Positions 34,972-44,718 are shown, numbered from the stretch's first letter. The stretch: 64,000 nt of DNA from an uncultured Oscillospiraceae bacterium (GCA_900540865.1 UQHH01000010.1:1-64000); one strand, 5' to 3'. The notes: generated by a model not told the origin, from the letters alone. Made by a program: numbers and translations.

Positions 34972-36258
34972 CTACGCCTTATTGATGTTAGAGGTGCGCG
35001 AGATAGAAAGCACAATGCCCATCTGTGCCAGCAGCATAACAAGCGAACTGCCGCCTGAGCTGAAGAACGGCAGGCTGATTCCGGTGTTGGGGAGCAGGTC
35101 GGTGATAACGAGGATGTTGAGTATAACCTGCAATCCTACCTGAGATGTCAGTCCGACGCCCAAAAGCGTACCGAACTTATCCTTTGCCTTCATGGAGATG
35201 GTGATACCCCTCCAGACGAGCAGCGCAAAAATACCGAGTATGATGACCGCGCCAATAAGCCCCAGCTCTTCGCAGACGATGGCGAACACGAAGTCGTTCT
35301 GCGGTTCAGGCAGGTAAAGGTATTTCTGCCTTGACTGGCCGAGTCCCAAGCCCATCAGCCCGCCGGAGCCGATGGCATACATGGAATTTCTCGTCTGCCA
35401 GGTAGTCTGCCACATTTCCGGCGTGGTATATTCAAGCGCCTGCCCCCAGCCGTCCATACGCTCCATCGCGTAGGACAAAAGGCCGGTCGCATACATAATC
35501 ATAAATATCGCAAGGATTCCGGCGCCCGCGAACAAAAACCATTTGCCCTTGACGCCGGAGATAAACATCATCAGCGCCGTCAGCAGCGTAACGATAACAA
35601 TACCGGAGTAATGCGGCTCCAAAAGCAGCAGCACGACGGTCGGCACAAGGATGACAACCGCCGGAAAAACGCCGTATTTGAACGTATCCATCTTATAAAA
35701 ATAGACGGACCCCCAATGGGCGAAAAACAATATCAACGCGAACTTCATAAGCTCCGATGCCTGGAATCCGGCGATGCCCAATTCAATCCATCTATGTATC
35801 CCGTTTTGCGACGGCACGAACAGTACGACAATCAGCAGCAAAAAGCCAAGGCCCAAAATCCACACGGCCATCTTATGGAAATGGTGGTAGTCAAAAAACG
35901 AAATGGCAAGCATCATGATAACGCCTACCACGGCGAACAGCAGCTGCCTTTTTAAATAAAGGTAGCTGTCGCCTGTCGTATAATAAGCGACCGGATAGCT
36001 TGCCGAAAACATCATGATAATGCCGATGACAAGCAGGATGAGAATCAACAGCAGAAAAGGCATATCGAGCCCCGCCCTTACGGAAAAGAGCTTGAGCCTT
36101 TTACGGAAACCACGCTGCCTTGCCGTATTCCTTGTCCGTGCGGACGCGCCCTGCGCGCGCGCAGAAGGCCGGTAGGGTTCCCCCCTGCGCCTGTTGTATT
36201 CTTCCTGTGCTTTTCTTTTTTCTTCTGCCTGATATTTCAGCGAATATTCAATCGCCAT
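34972..36258 (-). CDS. ftsW: FtsW/RodA/SpoVE-family lipid II polymerase
   Basis: SEDS glycosyltransferase, 428 aa, with about ten transmembrane helices. A basic cytoplasmic N-terminal extension of about 65 residues (KRKAQEEYNRRRGEPYRPSA) precedes the first helix. Motifs include FDYHHFHKMAVWIL, GFQASELMKFALILFFAHW, GSGGLMGLGLGQSRQKYLYLPEPQNDFVFAIVCEE and LLPNTGISLPFFSSGGSSL, which are the SEDS signatures. FtsW and the sporulation-specific SpoVE are not separable by eye; the dcw position would fit either. Confidence 0.95.
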   Translation of the reverse strand: MAIEYSLKYQAEEKRKAQEEYNRRRGEPYRPSARAQGASARTRNTARQRGFRKRLKLFSVRAGLDMPFLLLILILLVIGIIMMFSASYPVAYYTTGDSYLYLKRQLLFAVVGVIMMLAISFFDYHHFHKMAVWILGLGFLLLIVVLFVPSQNGIHRWIELGIAGFQASELMKFALILFFAHWGSVYFYKMDTFKYGVFPAVVILVPTVVLLLLEPHYSGIVIVTLLTALMMFISGVKGKWFLFAGAGILAIFMIMYATGLLSYAMERMDGWGQALEYTTPEMWQTTWQTRNSMYAIGSGGLMGLGLGQSRQKYLYLPEPQNDFVFAIVCEELGLIGAVIILGIFALLVWRGITISMKAKDKFGTLLGVGLTSQVGLQVILNILVITDLLPNTGISLPFFSSGGSSLVMLLAQMGIVLSISRTSNINKA

Positions 36259-36301
36259 TAGCTACACCACCATAAAACACTTCTGTATGTTCTCGATTTT
36301 T

Positions 36302-37321
36302 TCATCTGACAACGCCCATAACCACAAGCATGAGCGCGATAATACCGCACACCGCCGTTACAATGCTGAACACCGCGACGATTTTGACCTCAGACCATCC
36401 GCACATTTCAAAATGGTGATGGATTGGGCTCATTTTAAACAGCCGCTTGCCGTGCGTAACCTTAAAATAAACGACCTGCAGCATAACAGAGAACATCTCG
36501 CAGAAATATACAAGCGCTACTGGAATCAGGATAATCGGGATATTCAGGCCAAACGCCAGCGCGCAGAGAAAGCCGCCCAGATAAAGCGAGCCGGTATCTC
36601 CCATAAACACCTTTGCGGGATGGAAATTCCAAAGCAGAAAGCCAAGGCAGCCGCCCGCAAGCGCAGCCGACATAATCCCCATACCCTGAGCCGCAAGCGT
36701 CGAGGAAATCAGCATAAACGCAAGAGCGGCAAAGAACGTCATCGAGCCCACAAGCCCGTCGATTCCGTCGGACAGATTGACCGCGTTGACCGTACCGACA
36801 ATCAGGATTGCCGCAAGCACCCAGTAAAGCCAGCCCAAATCGACCGCCCCAACAAACGGGATAATCGTTTGTGAGGTCATGCCCGTCAGGTTGAGCGTCA
36901 GCAAAAACGCCGCCGCGACCGCAAACTGCAAAATCAGCTTCTGCGGGGCCGTAAGGCCCAGGTTCCGCTTTTTGACGACCTTGATATAATCGTCAAAAAA
37001 TCCGATTGCGCCATAAAGCACCGCCATCGCAAGGCCGGCAAGCACGCGCGGAATCATCAGCGTCGCCTGGGCGAAAGCCTCGTCCTCCGCAAGCAGGCTG
37101 TAAAGGATGACGCAGACGGCCGTAGTAACCACCGTGCTGATGACGAACATCAAGCCGCCCATCGTAGGAGTTCCCTGCTTGCCCTTATGCCACTTGGGCC
37201 CTATATCTAAAATGGTCTGCCCATATTTCAGCTTCTTTAAAAACGGCACGAGCCATTTTCCCAGGATTGCCGCGATGGCGAACGACACAATCGCGCTGCC
37301 GAGTATCCAACCAACGTTCAT
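36302..37321 (-). CDS. mraY: Phospho-N-acetylmuramoyl-pentapeptide-transferase MraY
   Basis: Membrane enzyme, 339 aa, that forms lipid I from UDP-MurNAc-pentapeptide and undecaprenyl phosphate. It has about ten transmembrane helices, the two metal-binding aspartates in FFDDYIKVVKKRN, the NAVNLSDGIDGL motif, FMGDTGSLYLGGFL, and the cytoplasmic histidine motif SPIHHHFEMCGW. It follows the Mur-ligase-like gene and precedes ftsW. Confidence 0.98.
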   Translation of the reverse strand: MNVGWILGSAIVSFAIAAILGKWLVPFLKKLKYGQTILDIGPKWHKGKQGTPTMGGLMFVISTVVTTAVCVILYSLLAEDEAFAQATLMIPRVLAGLAMAVLYGAIGFFDDYIKVVKKRNLGLTAPQKLILQFAVAAAFLLTLNLTGMTSQTIIPFVGAVDLGWLYWVLAAILIVGTVNAVNLSDGIDGLVGSMTFFAALAFMLISSTLAAQGMGIMSAALAGGCLGFLLWNFHPAKVFMGDTGSLYLGGFLCALAFGLNIPIILIPVALVYFCEMFSVMLQVVYFKVTHGKRLFKMSPIHHHFEMCGWSEVKIVAVFSIVTAVCGIIALMLVVMGVVR

Positions 37322-37362
37322 TCTAAAACCTCCATTGCTTTCTACCTCAATCTAATACTATG

Positions 37363-37938
37363 TCAGTCCCCTTGGGCAAAATAACCGCTCAGGCCGTTTG
37401 TTACATCAGGAAGCGAAATACCGGCAGCAAGCAGCGCGCCGGAAATCGCGAGCGCGGCCTCTACCGAAAGGCCGGAACCCTTATGCAGCTTTATCCTGCC
37501 GATAATTCCAGTGCCCAGAAGCTCAAAGCTCGTGTATTCCTCTGTCTCGACGATGTTTTTCGCAACAAGGTCGGCGCTGTCCTCGTCATGGGAATATTCT
37601 ATAACCTGCGTACCGTTTTCGGGCGCGTTTTTCTTTCTATCCCTATTATACGGGAAAACCACGCAATTATATTTCTGCAAGAACGTTTCCTCACAGTCCT
37701 GCGCCGCGGGGCCGATTATTGCCGCCGCGCTCTGCGCGCCGGGCAGTCCCTCGAACTCTATCGTGGCGACGCTGTAATCCCGAAGCGTGCTGATTCTCCC
37801 GCCGCGCGAAACGATATGCAGGCCGCTCGATACCAAAACATGCTCAACAGCCTTTTGCGCGCCGCGCGCGAACGTATTGCCGCACGCAATCGCAATAACA
37901 CCGGCAGCCTGCCGGCAGTTGTTTTTTGAATCCTGCAT
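37363..37938 (-). CDS. Truncated Mur-ligase-like protein without a P-loop
   Basis: Protein of 191 aa located where murE and murF usually lie. Its N-terminus, GVIAIACGNTFARGAQKAV, aligns with the position of the Mur-ligase ATP loop (TGxNGKTTT) but lacks GKT. A later block (ENGTQVIEYSHDEDSADLVAKNI, then FELLGTGIIGRIKLHKGSGLSVEAALAISGALLAAGI) resembles the end of the Mur central domain. Both the UDP-binding N-terminal domain and the C-terminal amino-acid ligation domain are absent, so catalysis is unlikely. GGGAGGAAAGAGT before ATG 37938 supports translation. The family assignment is by eye and moderate. Confidence 0.6.
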   Translation of the reverse strand: MQDSKNNCRQAAGVIAIACGNTFARGAQKAVEHVLVSSGLHIVSRGGRISTLRDYSVATIEFEGLPGAQSAAAIIGPAAQDCEETFLQKYNCVVFPYNRDRKKNAPENGTQVIEYSHDEDSADLVAKNIVETEEYTSFELLGTGIIGRIKLHKGSGLSVEAALAISGALLAAGISLPDVTNGLSGYFAQGD

Positions 37939-37973
37939 ACTCTTTCCTCCCTTTTGCTGAAAGATGTAAGCCA

Positions 37974-40223
37974 TTACATAATCGGCTCCGCCTGGCTCGT
38001 GTCCTGCGCAAACGTTACCGTTATAACCGTCCCAGGGCTCACCATCGTCCCCGGCGATATATTCTGTGACTTGGAAATCCAGGTCCCGTCGTCCGCCGCA
38101 CCCGATAAGCTGATATTCAAATCGTTCTGCGCGGCCGCTTTGTTCACCTCTGAAACAGTCAGCCCCGTCAAATCGGGAACCTCCACCGAGTTCTCCTTCG
38201 CCTGCGCCGCATCCGTGTACAGCACTATCGTGCCGCCCTGCGGGATTTTCGCGCCCGCTGCCGGAATCTGCGCCGCGACCGTGTCACCCGTGCCCTTTAC
38301 AAGCGTTTGGAAACCGTCCTGCTGCGCGGTGGACTGCGCTTTGTCGAGCGCCATGCCCGTGTAGTCCTGCGCGGTCGTGTCGAGCGTCTTAAGCTCTTCC
38401 TCCGTGTACTCGGTCTTGACGCCGAGGTACGGGAGCACCTCCGCCATGATTTCAGCGAAAACAGGCGCCGCGACAGCGGCTCCGTAGTAGTTGTCTCCGG
38501 TCGGCGTGTCGAAATATACTATCAGCGCGACCTGCGGGTCGTCCGCGGGGGCAAACCCGCAGAAGGAGGAGATGTAATCCTCCATGCCGTCGGCGTTCGA
38601 GTCGGTAAGCTTTTCCGACGTTCCGGTCTTGCCGCCGATACGGTAGCCCGGGATATACCCGTTCTTCGCTGCGCCCGACACGGCGTTCTCCTCTAGGATT
38701 TCACACATCTTTTTGGAGACGTCCTCATCGATGACATGCCGCTTGACCGTCGGCTCAATTTTTTTGACCGTATCCCCGTCGGAATTCTTGATTTCCTTTA
38801 CAAGGTACGGCTGCATCAAATCACCGCCGTTGGCGACAGCGCAGATGCCTGTGACGAGCTGGATTGGCGTAATTGAGAAGTTCTGGCCGAACGACGCGAC
38901 CGCCAAATCCATCGGCCCCATCGAGCCGTCGGCATTGAAGAAAATGTCCTCGCTTTCGCCCGGCAGGTCGATGCCCGTTTTTTCGGAGAAGCCGAACGCC
39001 TGGTAATACTTCCAGAAGCGCTGTGCCCCAATCAGGTTGCCGATTTGCATAAACGCCGGGTTACAGGAATTCCAGATAGCCTGCTCGAATGTCTGCACGC
39101 CGTGGCCCCCATGCTTGTGGCAGCTAATCCGGCGCGCCCCTTCAAACGGGACGTATGAGCCGCTGCACGAAAAGCGCGAGCTTTCATTCACCAGGTTTTC
39201 CTGCAGCGCTATGGAGGAGGTGATGATTTTCCAGACGGAGCCGGGATAGTACGTGTCGCTGACCGCCTTATTCCTCCACTGCTTTGCAAGCGCGGCGTTT
39301 TCGGCGGCGGCGCGGTCCTTTTCGGGAAGCGCCTCGATTTCCGCCTTTACCTTTTTATCGGCGACCTCAAACGGCTTATTCAAGTCAAAGCCGCCCTCCA
39401 CCGCCATTCCAAGCACGGCGCCCGTCTTGACCTCCATCATGATGGCTACCGCGCGGTTGTAAACTTTATTTTCCTCGACGCCCTTTTCCAGGTATTTTTC
39501 CATGATGTGCTGGATGGTTTCGTCGAGCGTGAGCACGAGGCTTTCGCCGTCTACGGCGTCCATCTTCTGCTCATAGGAAAACGGCATTGCAGTCCCATGG
39601 GCGTTCTGAGCGGTGACGAGCCTGCCGGGCGTACCCGTCAGCGTGTCGTCATATTGGTATTCCAGGCCGGAAAGGCCCTGGTCGTCGCTTCCGGTAAAGC
39701 CGATGACTGCCGAGGCAAAATCGCCGTACGGGTAGTACCGCTTGTAATCCTCAATCAGGTTGATAACGCCCTTGATGCCGTGCTCGTCCTCGAGCTCGTC
39801 GATGAGCTTTAAAACCTGTTCTCGCACATCGCTTTCAATCTGGCGCTTGACCACGACAAAATGCGTTTTCTCCTTTGCCTTCTTGAGCAGGTCCGCTTCG
39901 TCGAGGTTCAAAATCTTTGAAAGGCCCTTCGCCGTGATTTCCCTCTGCTCGTCGTTTTTGAAGTTGCTCGGGGCGAACACGATTTTCCAAACGGTCGAGC
40001 TCTGCGCAAGCACCTTGCCCGTCGCGTCGTAAATCGTACCCCTTCTCGCGTTTATGGTTGTGTCGTTTAACTGCTGCTCAACCGCTTTTTCGGCAAGCGC
40101 CTTCCCGTCGATGACGCTCAGCTGCGTCAGGCGGAAAACCGCACAGCCGAAGCCAAGTATCAGCAAAACCGAAAGAATCGCCGTGCAGCGGTGCGCAAGC
40201 GTTGTGTTTGCTCCTTTTTTCAT
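37974..40223 (-). CDS. PASTA-containing class B penicillin-binding protein (FtsI/SpoVD type), copy 2
   Basis: Membrane-anchored transpeptidase, 749 aa. One N-terminal helix (about 13-32) is followed by the PBP dimer domain (RRGTIYDATGKVLAQSS to VIGFTGSD), then the transpeptidase domain with the nucleophile in YPGSVWKII (Ser near 329), SCN in WNSCNPAFMQ, and GKTGTSEK. Two C-terminal PASTA domains (from about 610) complete it. It is similar throughout to the neighbouring upstream PBP. One of the two is expected to act in vegetative division and the other in spore cortex synthesis, as PbpB and SpoVD do in Bacillus. Confidence 0.93.
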   Translation of the reverse strand: MKKGANTTLAHRCTAILSVLLILGFGCAVFRLTQLSVIDGKALAEKAVEQQLNDTTINARRGTIYDATGKVLAQSSTVWKIVFAPSNFKNDEQREITAKGLSKILNLDEADLLKKAKEKTHFVVVKRQIESDVREQVLKLIDELEDEHGIKGVINLIEDYKRYYPYGDFASAVIGFTGSDDQGLSGLEYQYDDTLTGTPGRLVTAQNAHGTAMPFSYEQKMDAVDGESLVLTLDETIQHIMEKYLEKGVEENKVYNRAVAIMMEVKTGAVLGMAVEGGFDLNKPFEVADKKVKAEIEALPEKDRAAAENAALAKQWRNKAVSDTYYPGSVWKIITSSIALQENLVNESSRFSCSGSYVPFEGARRISCHKHGGHGVQTFEQAIWNSCNPAFMQIGNLIGAQRFWKYYQAFGFSEKTGIDLPGESEDIFFNADGSMGPMDLAVASFGQNFSITPIQLVTGICAVANGGDLMQPYLVKEIKNSDGDTVKKIEPTVKRHVIDEDVSKKMCEILEENAVSGAAKNGYIPGYRIGGKTGTSEKLTDSNADGMEDYISSFCGFAPADDPQVALIVYFDTPTGDNYYGAAVAAPVFAEIMAEVLPYLGVKTEYTEEELKTLDTTAQDYTGMALDKAQSTAQQDGFQTLVKGTGDTVAAQIPAAGAKIPQGGTIVLYTDAAQAKENSVEVPDLTGLTVSEVNKAAAQNDLNISLSGAADDGTWISKSQNISPGTMVSPGTVITVTFAQDTSQAEPIM

Positions 40224-40274
40224 AAAAAGGCAACCTCCCTTTTGCGGGCGGCTTCGCCTCCCGCTGTGCAGTAG

Positions 40275-40313
40275 ACAGCCGTCCGTTTTAAAGGGAACGG
40301 CTGTTTTTTCACG
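40275..40313. other. Hairpin between the two PBP genes
   Basis: ACAGCCGTCCG and CGGCTGT sequences pair around a short loop. The T-run is on the plus-strand side, so it would terminate antisense rather than sense transcription. It could also be an mRNA processing or attenuation structure within the operon. Confidence 0.45.
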
Positions 40314-40360
40314 TCCGCAGCGGGTACTGCCTTTTTATGCTTTGCTCTTTGATTATCTAT

Positions 40361-42643
40361 TTAGAAAATCGGCTGTGCGTTGCTCGTGTCCTCCGCAAAC
40401 GTTACGGAAATAACCGAGCCGCGGCTTACCGATGTTCCTGACGCGATGTCCTGTGATTTTGCGTAGCCTTCCCCTTCACTGCTCACACCCGCAATGCTGA
40501 TGTTGAGGTCATACTGGGACGCGACGTAGCGGGCGTCTGAAACGGAAAGGCCTGAAAAGTCCGGTACGATTACCGTATCCGCCGCCTGTGCGGCAGCGTC
40601 GGTGTAAAGCACGACTACGCCCCCCTGCGGGATACGTCCCTCCGCCGCTGGTGACTGCGCCGCGACGGTGCCTTCCCCGCCGTTTGTAACGACCGTAAAG
40701 CCCGCCTTTTCGGCCGCCGCTTTTGCTTCTTCCATCGTCATGCCGATATAACTTCCGGCAGTCGTGTCAAGCTTTGAAAGCTCATCCTCGTTATACTGCT
40801 GTTCGATTTCGAGATACGGCAGGACCTCCTGCATAATCTCGGTAAACACGGGCGCCGCAATGGCGCTGCCGTAATAGCTGCCGCCTGTAGGCGTGTCGAA
40901 ATATACAAGCAGCGCAACCTGCGGGTTATCCGCAGGAGCAAAGCCGCAGAAGGATGCAATGTAATCCTCGGCGCCGTCGTCGTTGGAATCCTCCAGCTTT
41001 TCAGACGTACCCGTCTTGCCGCCGATTTTGTAGCCCTGTACGTAGCCGTTGGTCGCCGAGCCGGACTGTTCGGTGCTCTGCGCGAGCAGGCTGGTTATCT
41101 TTTTTGACGTTTCTTCAGAAATCACCTGGCGCTTGACGACGCTGTCGACCGACTTGACGACGTTGCCGTCGCTGTCGAGAATCTGCTTGACGACATACGG
41201 CTGCAAGAGCTTACCGCCGTTACAGGCCGCGGATACCGCTGTAATCATCTGAATCGGCGTAATCGAGAAGTTCTGCCCGAACGACGCGACCGCCAAATCC
41301 ATTGGCCCCATCGAGCCGTCCTGGCTGAAGAAAATATCCTCACTTTCGCCCGGCAGGTCGATTCCCGTTTTCTCAGAGAAGCCGAACGCCTGGTAGTATT
41401 CCCAGTATTTCTTTACACCGAGCTGCTGGCCAATCTGCATGAACGCCGGGTTGCAGGAATTGGAAAGCGCCTGGAAAAAGTTTTGTGTACCGTGGCCCGA
41501 GGTATAGTGGCAGTATATGGGCGGCTCGCCTTCGACCGGCGTATAAGAGCCGCCGCAATAATAGCTGGACTGGTCTGTGATAATGCCCTCCTCAAGCCCC
41601 ATGGACGAGGTTATGATTTTAAAGACGGAGCCGGGGTAATACGTGTCGCTGACCGCCTTGTTTCTCCATTGCTTGGAAAGCGCCGCGCTTTCGGCCTCCG
41701 CCTGCTTATCCTTTGCAAGCTTCGCAATCGCCGCTTTGTCCTCTTCATTGACGAGCTTAAACGGTTCATTTAAATCGTAGCCGCCCTCGACCGCCATGCC
41801 GAGGATTGCGCCGGTGTTCACGTCCATCATAATCGCGACGGCCCGGTTATATACCTTATTTTCTTTAATTCCCTTTTCCAGGTATTTTTCAAGGGTGTGC
41901 TGTATTTTTTCATCCAGGGTGAGCACCAGGCTGTTGCCGTCCTTCGCGTCTACCTTCTGCGCGGCGGGGAACGGTACCGCGTCGTTCACATTCTGAGCGG
42001 TAATCAGCCTGCCGGGCGTTCCGGTCAGGTCGTCGTCATATTGGTATTCGACGCCCGCGAGCCCCTGGTCGTCGCTTCCGGTAAAGCCGATGACAGAGGA
42101 CGCAAAAGAGCCGTAAGGATAATATCTTTTGTAGTCCTCCATCAGCCGGATGACGCCCGTAATATTATAAGTATCCTCCAGCTCTTCCTCAAACTTTAAA
42201 ATTTTGTCGCGCACGTCGCTTTCAATCTGGCGTTTGGCAACGACATAATGCGATTTTTCCTCCGTCATTTCATAAAGCTCTTCCTGCTTCATCCCAAGGA
42301 TTTCCGCCAGGCCCTTTGAAACAATCGTTCTCTTCTCGTCCCTGGTCCGTTTGTTGCTGCCCTTGCCCTCGTCGTCCTCAAGGTTGATAGGCGCGAGCAC
42401 GACCTTCCAAACCGTTGCGCTCTGGGCGAGGATTTTTCCGTTGGTATCGTAAATGGAGCCCCTCTTTGCGCTGATGGTTGTATCGGTCAGCTGCTGGTTG
42501 ACCGCCTTCTGAGAGAGCTCCTCCCCCTGTACGACGCTCAGCTGCGTCAGCCGCAGAATTGCGCTGCCGAAACCCAGCACCAGCATAATAGCCAGTACGG
42601 CAATAGACCTGTGAATAAGCTTTGCGTGACCGTTCGACGACAT
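40361..42643 (-). CDS. PASTA-containing class B penicillin-binding protein (FtsI/SpoVD type), copy 1
   Basis: Transpeptidase of 760 aa, similar over the full length to the downstream PBP. It has an N-terminal helix, dimer domain (KRGSIYDTNGKILAQSA), nucleophile in YPGSVFKIITSS, SCN in LSNSCNPAFMQ, GKTGTSEK, and two PASTA modules ending ISVTFAEDTSNAQPIF. It carries a 14-residue insertion (DDEGKGSNKRTRDE) after the first strand that the second copy lacks. It lies after ftsL, the position of ftsI/pbpB in the canonical order. Confidence 0.93.
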   Translation of the reverse strand: MSSNGHAKLIHRSIAVLAIMLVLGFGSAILRLTQLSVVQGEELSQKAVNQQLTDTTISAKRGSIYDTNGKILAQSATVWKVVLAPINLEDDEGKGSNKRTRDEKRTIVSKGLAEILGMKQEELYEMTEEKSHYVVAKRQIESDVRDKILKFEEELEDTYNITGVIRLMEDYKRYYPYGSFASSVIGFTGSDDQGLAGVEYQYDDDLTGTPGRLITAQNVNDAVPFPAAQKVDAKDGNSLVLTLDEKIQHTLEKYLEKGIKENKVYNRAVAIMMDVNTGAILGMAVEGGYDLNEPFKLVNEEDKAAIAKLAKDKQAEAESAALSKQWRNKAVSDTYYPGSVFKIITSSMGLEEGIITDQSSYYCGGSYTPVEGEPPIYCHYTSGHGTQNFFQALSNSCNPAFMQIGQQLGVKKYWEYYQAFGFSEKTGIDLPGESEDIFFSQDGSMGPMDLAVASFGQNFSITPIQMITAVSAACNGGKLLQPYVVKQILDSDGNVVKSVDSVVKRQVISEETSKKITSLLAQSTEQSGSATNGYVQGYKIGGKTGTSEKLEDSNDDGAEDYIASFCGFAPADNPQVALLVYFDTPTGGSYYGSAIAAPVFTEIMQEVLPYLEIEQQYNEDELSKLDTTAGSYIGMTMEEAKAAAEKAGFTVVTNGGEGTVAAQSPAAEGRIPQGGVVVLYTDAAAQAADTVIVPDFSGLSVSDARYVASQYDLNISIAGVSSEGEGYAKSQDIASGTSVSRGSVISVTFAEDTSNAQPIF

Positions 42644-42932
42644 GGCTTTCTCCTTTCCAAAACCGCGCGGCCTAGAGCCGCGTATCTTTTTCCATTCCTT
42701 CCGCGTGCGCTATTGGGACGCGCATACTTTTGCGGGCAGGGCTTCTATCTCCTACTCCGGCTCCTTTATTTCCGCGTATAAAAAAACAGGGCTGTAACAT
42801 AAGCCGGTATGGCATACCCCTTTTCACAAAGTAATACGTCCGTCTACCAACTCATTTTGGAAGCGGCAAACGCCGCCTCCTGTTACAACCGCTTCGTCAT
42901 TCTCTTCTATATGTATTAGAAAACAAATTTGG
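42644..42932. other. Intergenic region between ftsL-like gene and first PBP
   Basis: About 290 bp without a supported gene. It contains short imperfect GC hairpins (around 42660, CCGCGCGGCC...GAGCCGCG) but no clear terminator or promoter. Confidence 0.5.
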
Positions 42933-43457
42933 TTATGACCAAAGACCCGCAATAGCCTCGGCAATCGATTCAAACAGATTACCGCTTTCGGTCTGCGCGA
43001 CCTCCGCCTTATCGCCCTCAGACAGGCTGATATACTCCTTCTGATAGCTGTCCGCCCTGCTCATGCCGAGCTCGTTCACGGCATAGGCCTCGACAACCGA
43101 GGGAGAAAGCTTTGACTCCACCTTCATCTGCAGCTGCGTATAAAGGCTCTGCTGGTCGGCAAGCGTTCTCTGTGCATTGCTGATTTGCTGATTGAGTTCC
43201 GTCAGCTGTACCTGCCCATGCACAATCATCGCGACAACGCCGGTTACAACCAGCCCCGCCATAAAGCCCGTGGCAAGCTTTAAGGGATTGTGCCTGTGCC
43301 TGCGGATTTTGTCGAGCTGTTCCTCAGGGATGCTCAGCACATTGTTTTTCTTTTTTCTATGTACCTGCTTTTTCTGCTGCGCAGATTCAGCGTCTATATT
43401 TTCAGCCTCTTCAAACAAACTAATGTCGTAGGCTGCGTTTCTCTCTTCAAAAGCCAT
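42933..43457 (-). CDS. ftsL: FtsL-like septum formation protein
   Basis: Bitopic membrane protein, 174 aa. A charged cytoplasmic part (KKQVHRKKKNNVLSIPEEQLDKIRRH) precedes one transmembrane helix (about 60-83, LKLATGFMAGLVVTGVVAMIV), then an extracytoplasmic coiled coil (VQLTELNQQISNAQRTLADQQSLYTQLQMKV). FtsL is identified by position between rsmH and the PBP and by this architecture, since the sequence itself is poorly conserved. It would work with DivIB in recruiting the PBP to the septum. Confidence 0.8.
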   Translation of the reverse strand: MAFEERNAAYDISLFEEAENIDAESAQQKKQVHRKKKNNVLSIPEEQLDKIRRHRHNPLKLATGFMAGLVVTGVVAMIVHGQVQLTELNQQISNAQRTLADQQSLYTQLQMKVESKLSPSVVEAYAVNELGMSRADSYQKEYISLSEGDKAEVAQTESGNLFESIAEAIAGLWS

Positions 43458-43762
43458 TCCTTACACCTCTATATAAAACACCGTCAACGTCTGTAATCTA
43501 TGATACGAAGTCGTTACATTATGTATTCCTGTTTTTTTCGACAGCTTCCTGCCAAATCCATATAAAATCGAGACGAGCACAAAGGCAATTTGCCTTGTAT
43601 TACTTTTGTAACTTTTTTAATTTTTATCTATTTTTGAGCGGCTTGTTAGCCGAACATACGGTCGCACAATATGTGGTAAGCAGGCCGTTTTTCACCCCTT
43701 TGACCACAACATCTAGTTTACTACAGATACCCTGTTTTGTCAAAACATTTTTTTAATAATTT
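43458..43762. other. Intergenic region between rsmH and ftsL
   Basis: About 305 bp, AT-rich, with no open frame or clear terminator. An internal promoter for ftsL is possible but not identifiable with confidence. Confidence 0.5.
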
Positions 43763-44698
43763 TTACAAGGTTGTTACAATTTTTTCCAGAACCCGCAGCT
43801 TTGCGCTTCTGCTCCTAGCATTCGACGCAAGCTCCTCTTCTGAAGCCTCAACCGGCTTTTTCTTCCAAAGCTTTGCCTGCGGCTTATTCCCGCAGACACA
43901 TACCGGAAAATCCTTCGGGCAGGTACAGCCGGTACAAAGCTGTGCAAAATATTGCTTTACGATTCTGTCCTCAAGCGAATGGAACGTAATTACGGCAAGC
44001 CTTCCTCCGGGGGCAAGCAGCGAAAACGCCGCCTCAAGACCCTGAGAGAGCCTGTCCAGCTCCCCATTGACCGCGATTCTGAGCGCCTGGAACGTCTTTC
44101 TTGCGGGATGGCCGTCGCGCCGTTTGGCGGCAGGTACTCCGCTTTTGACGATTTCCGCCAGCTCAAGCGTTGTTTCAATCGGTTTTTTTTCCCGCTCCCG
44201 CACAATCGCGCCCGCAATGGAGGATGCAAATTTTTCTTCCCCATACATCCTGATGATTCTTGCAAGCTCGCCGTGCGGCAATGTGTTGACTAAGTCGTGG
44301 GCGCTTGTCCCTTCCTGGCTCATCCGCATGTCGAGCGGCGCGTCGTTACGAAAGGAAAAGCCGCGTTCTGGTGTGTCTAGCTGCCGGGAGGATACGCCGA
44401 TGTCGAGCAGCACACCGTCCACCCGGTCAAAGCCGAGCGAGCGGACCACCTCGTCCATCTGGCTGAAATTCGCCCTGGCAACCTTTGCGTTTGCATTGCC
44501 ATCAAAGCGTTTCGTTACGGTTTCAACCGCGTCCGGGTCCTGATCGATTGCGATAAGCGTCCCCTTGCTGAGCCTGTTCAAAATCTCCTGCGAATGGCCG
44601 CCGCCCCCGGCGGTGCCGTCCACATAGATTCCATCGGGCCTGATATTAAGGGCTTCAATCGTTTCATGGAGGAGTACCGGTATATGTGAAAAATCCAC
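43763..44698 (-). CDS. rsmH: 16S rRNA (cytosine(1402)-N4)-methyltransferase
   Basis: SAM-dependent methyltransferase (MraW), 311 aa. The start is HIPVLLHETIEAL, the SAM site is YVDGTAGGGGHSQEIL, and DGVLLDIGVSSRQLDTPERGFSF is the family signature. Further hallmarks are FQALRIAVNGELD and VITFHSLEDRIVKQYF. It follows mraZ by 20 bp as in nearly all dcw clusters. Confidence 0.98.
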   Translation of the reverse strand: MDFSHIPVLLHETIEALNIRPDGIYVDGTAGGGGHSQEILNRLSKGTLIAIDQDPDAVETVTKRFDGNANAKVARANFSQMDEVVRSLGFDRVDGVLLDIGVSSRQLDTPERGFSFRNDAPLDMRMSQEGTSAHDLVNTLPHGELARIIRMYGEEKFASSIAGAIVREREKKPIETTLELAEIVKSGVPAAKRRDGHPARKTFQALRIAVNGELDRLSQGLEAAFSLLAPGGRLAVITFHSLEDRIVKQYFAQLCTGCTCPKDFPVCVCGNKPQAKLWKKKPVEASEEELASNARSRSAKLRVLEKIVTTL

Positions 44699-44718
44699 TT
44701 AGGCGCCCTCCGATTCAA

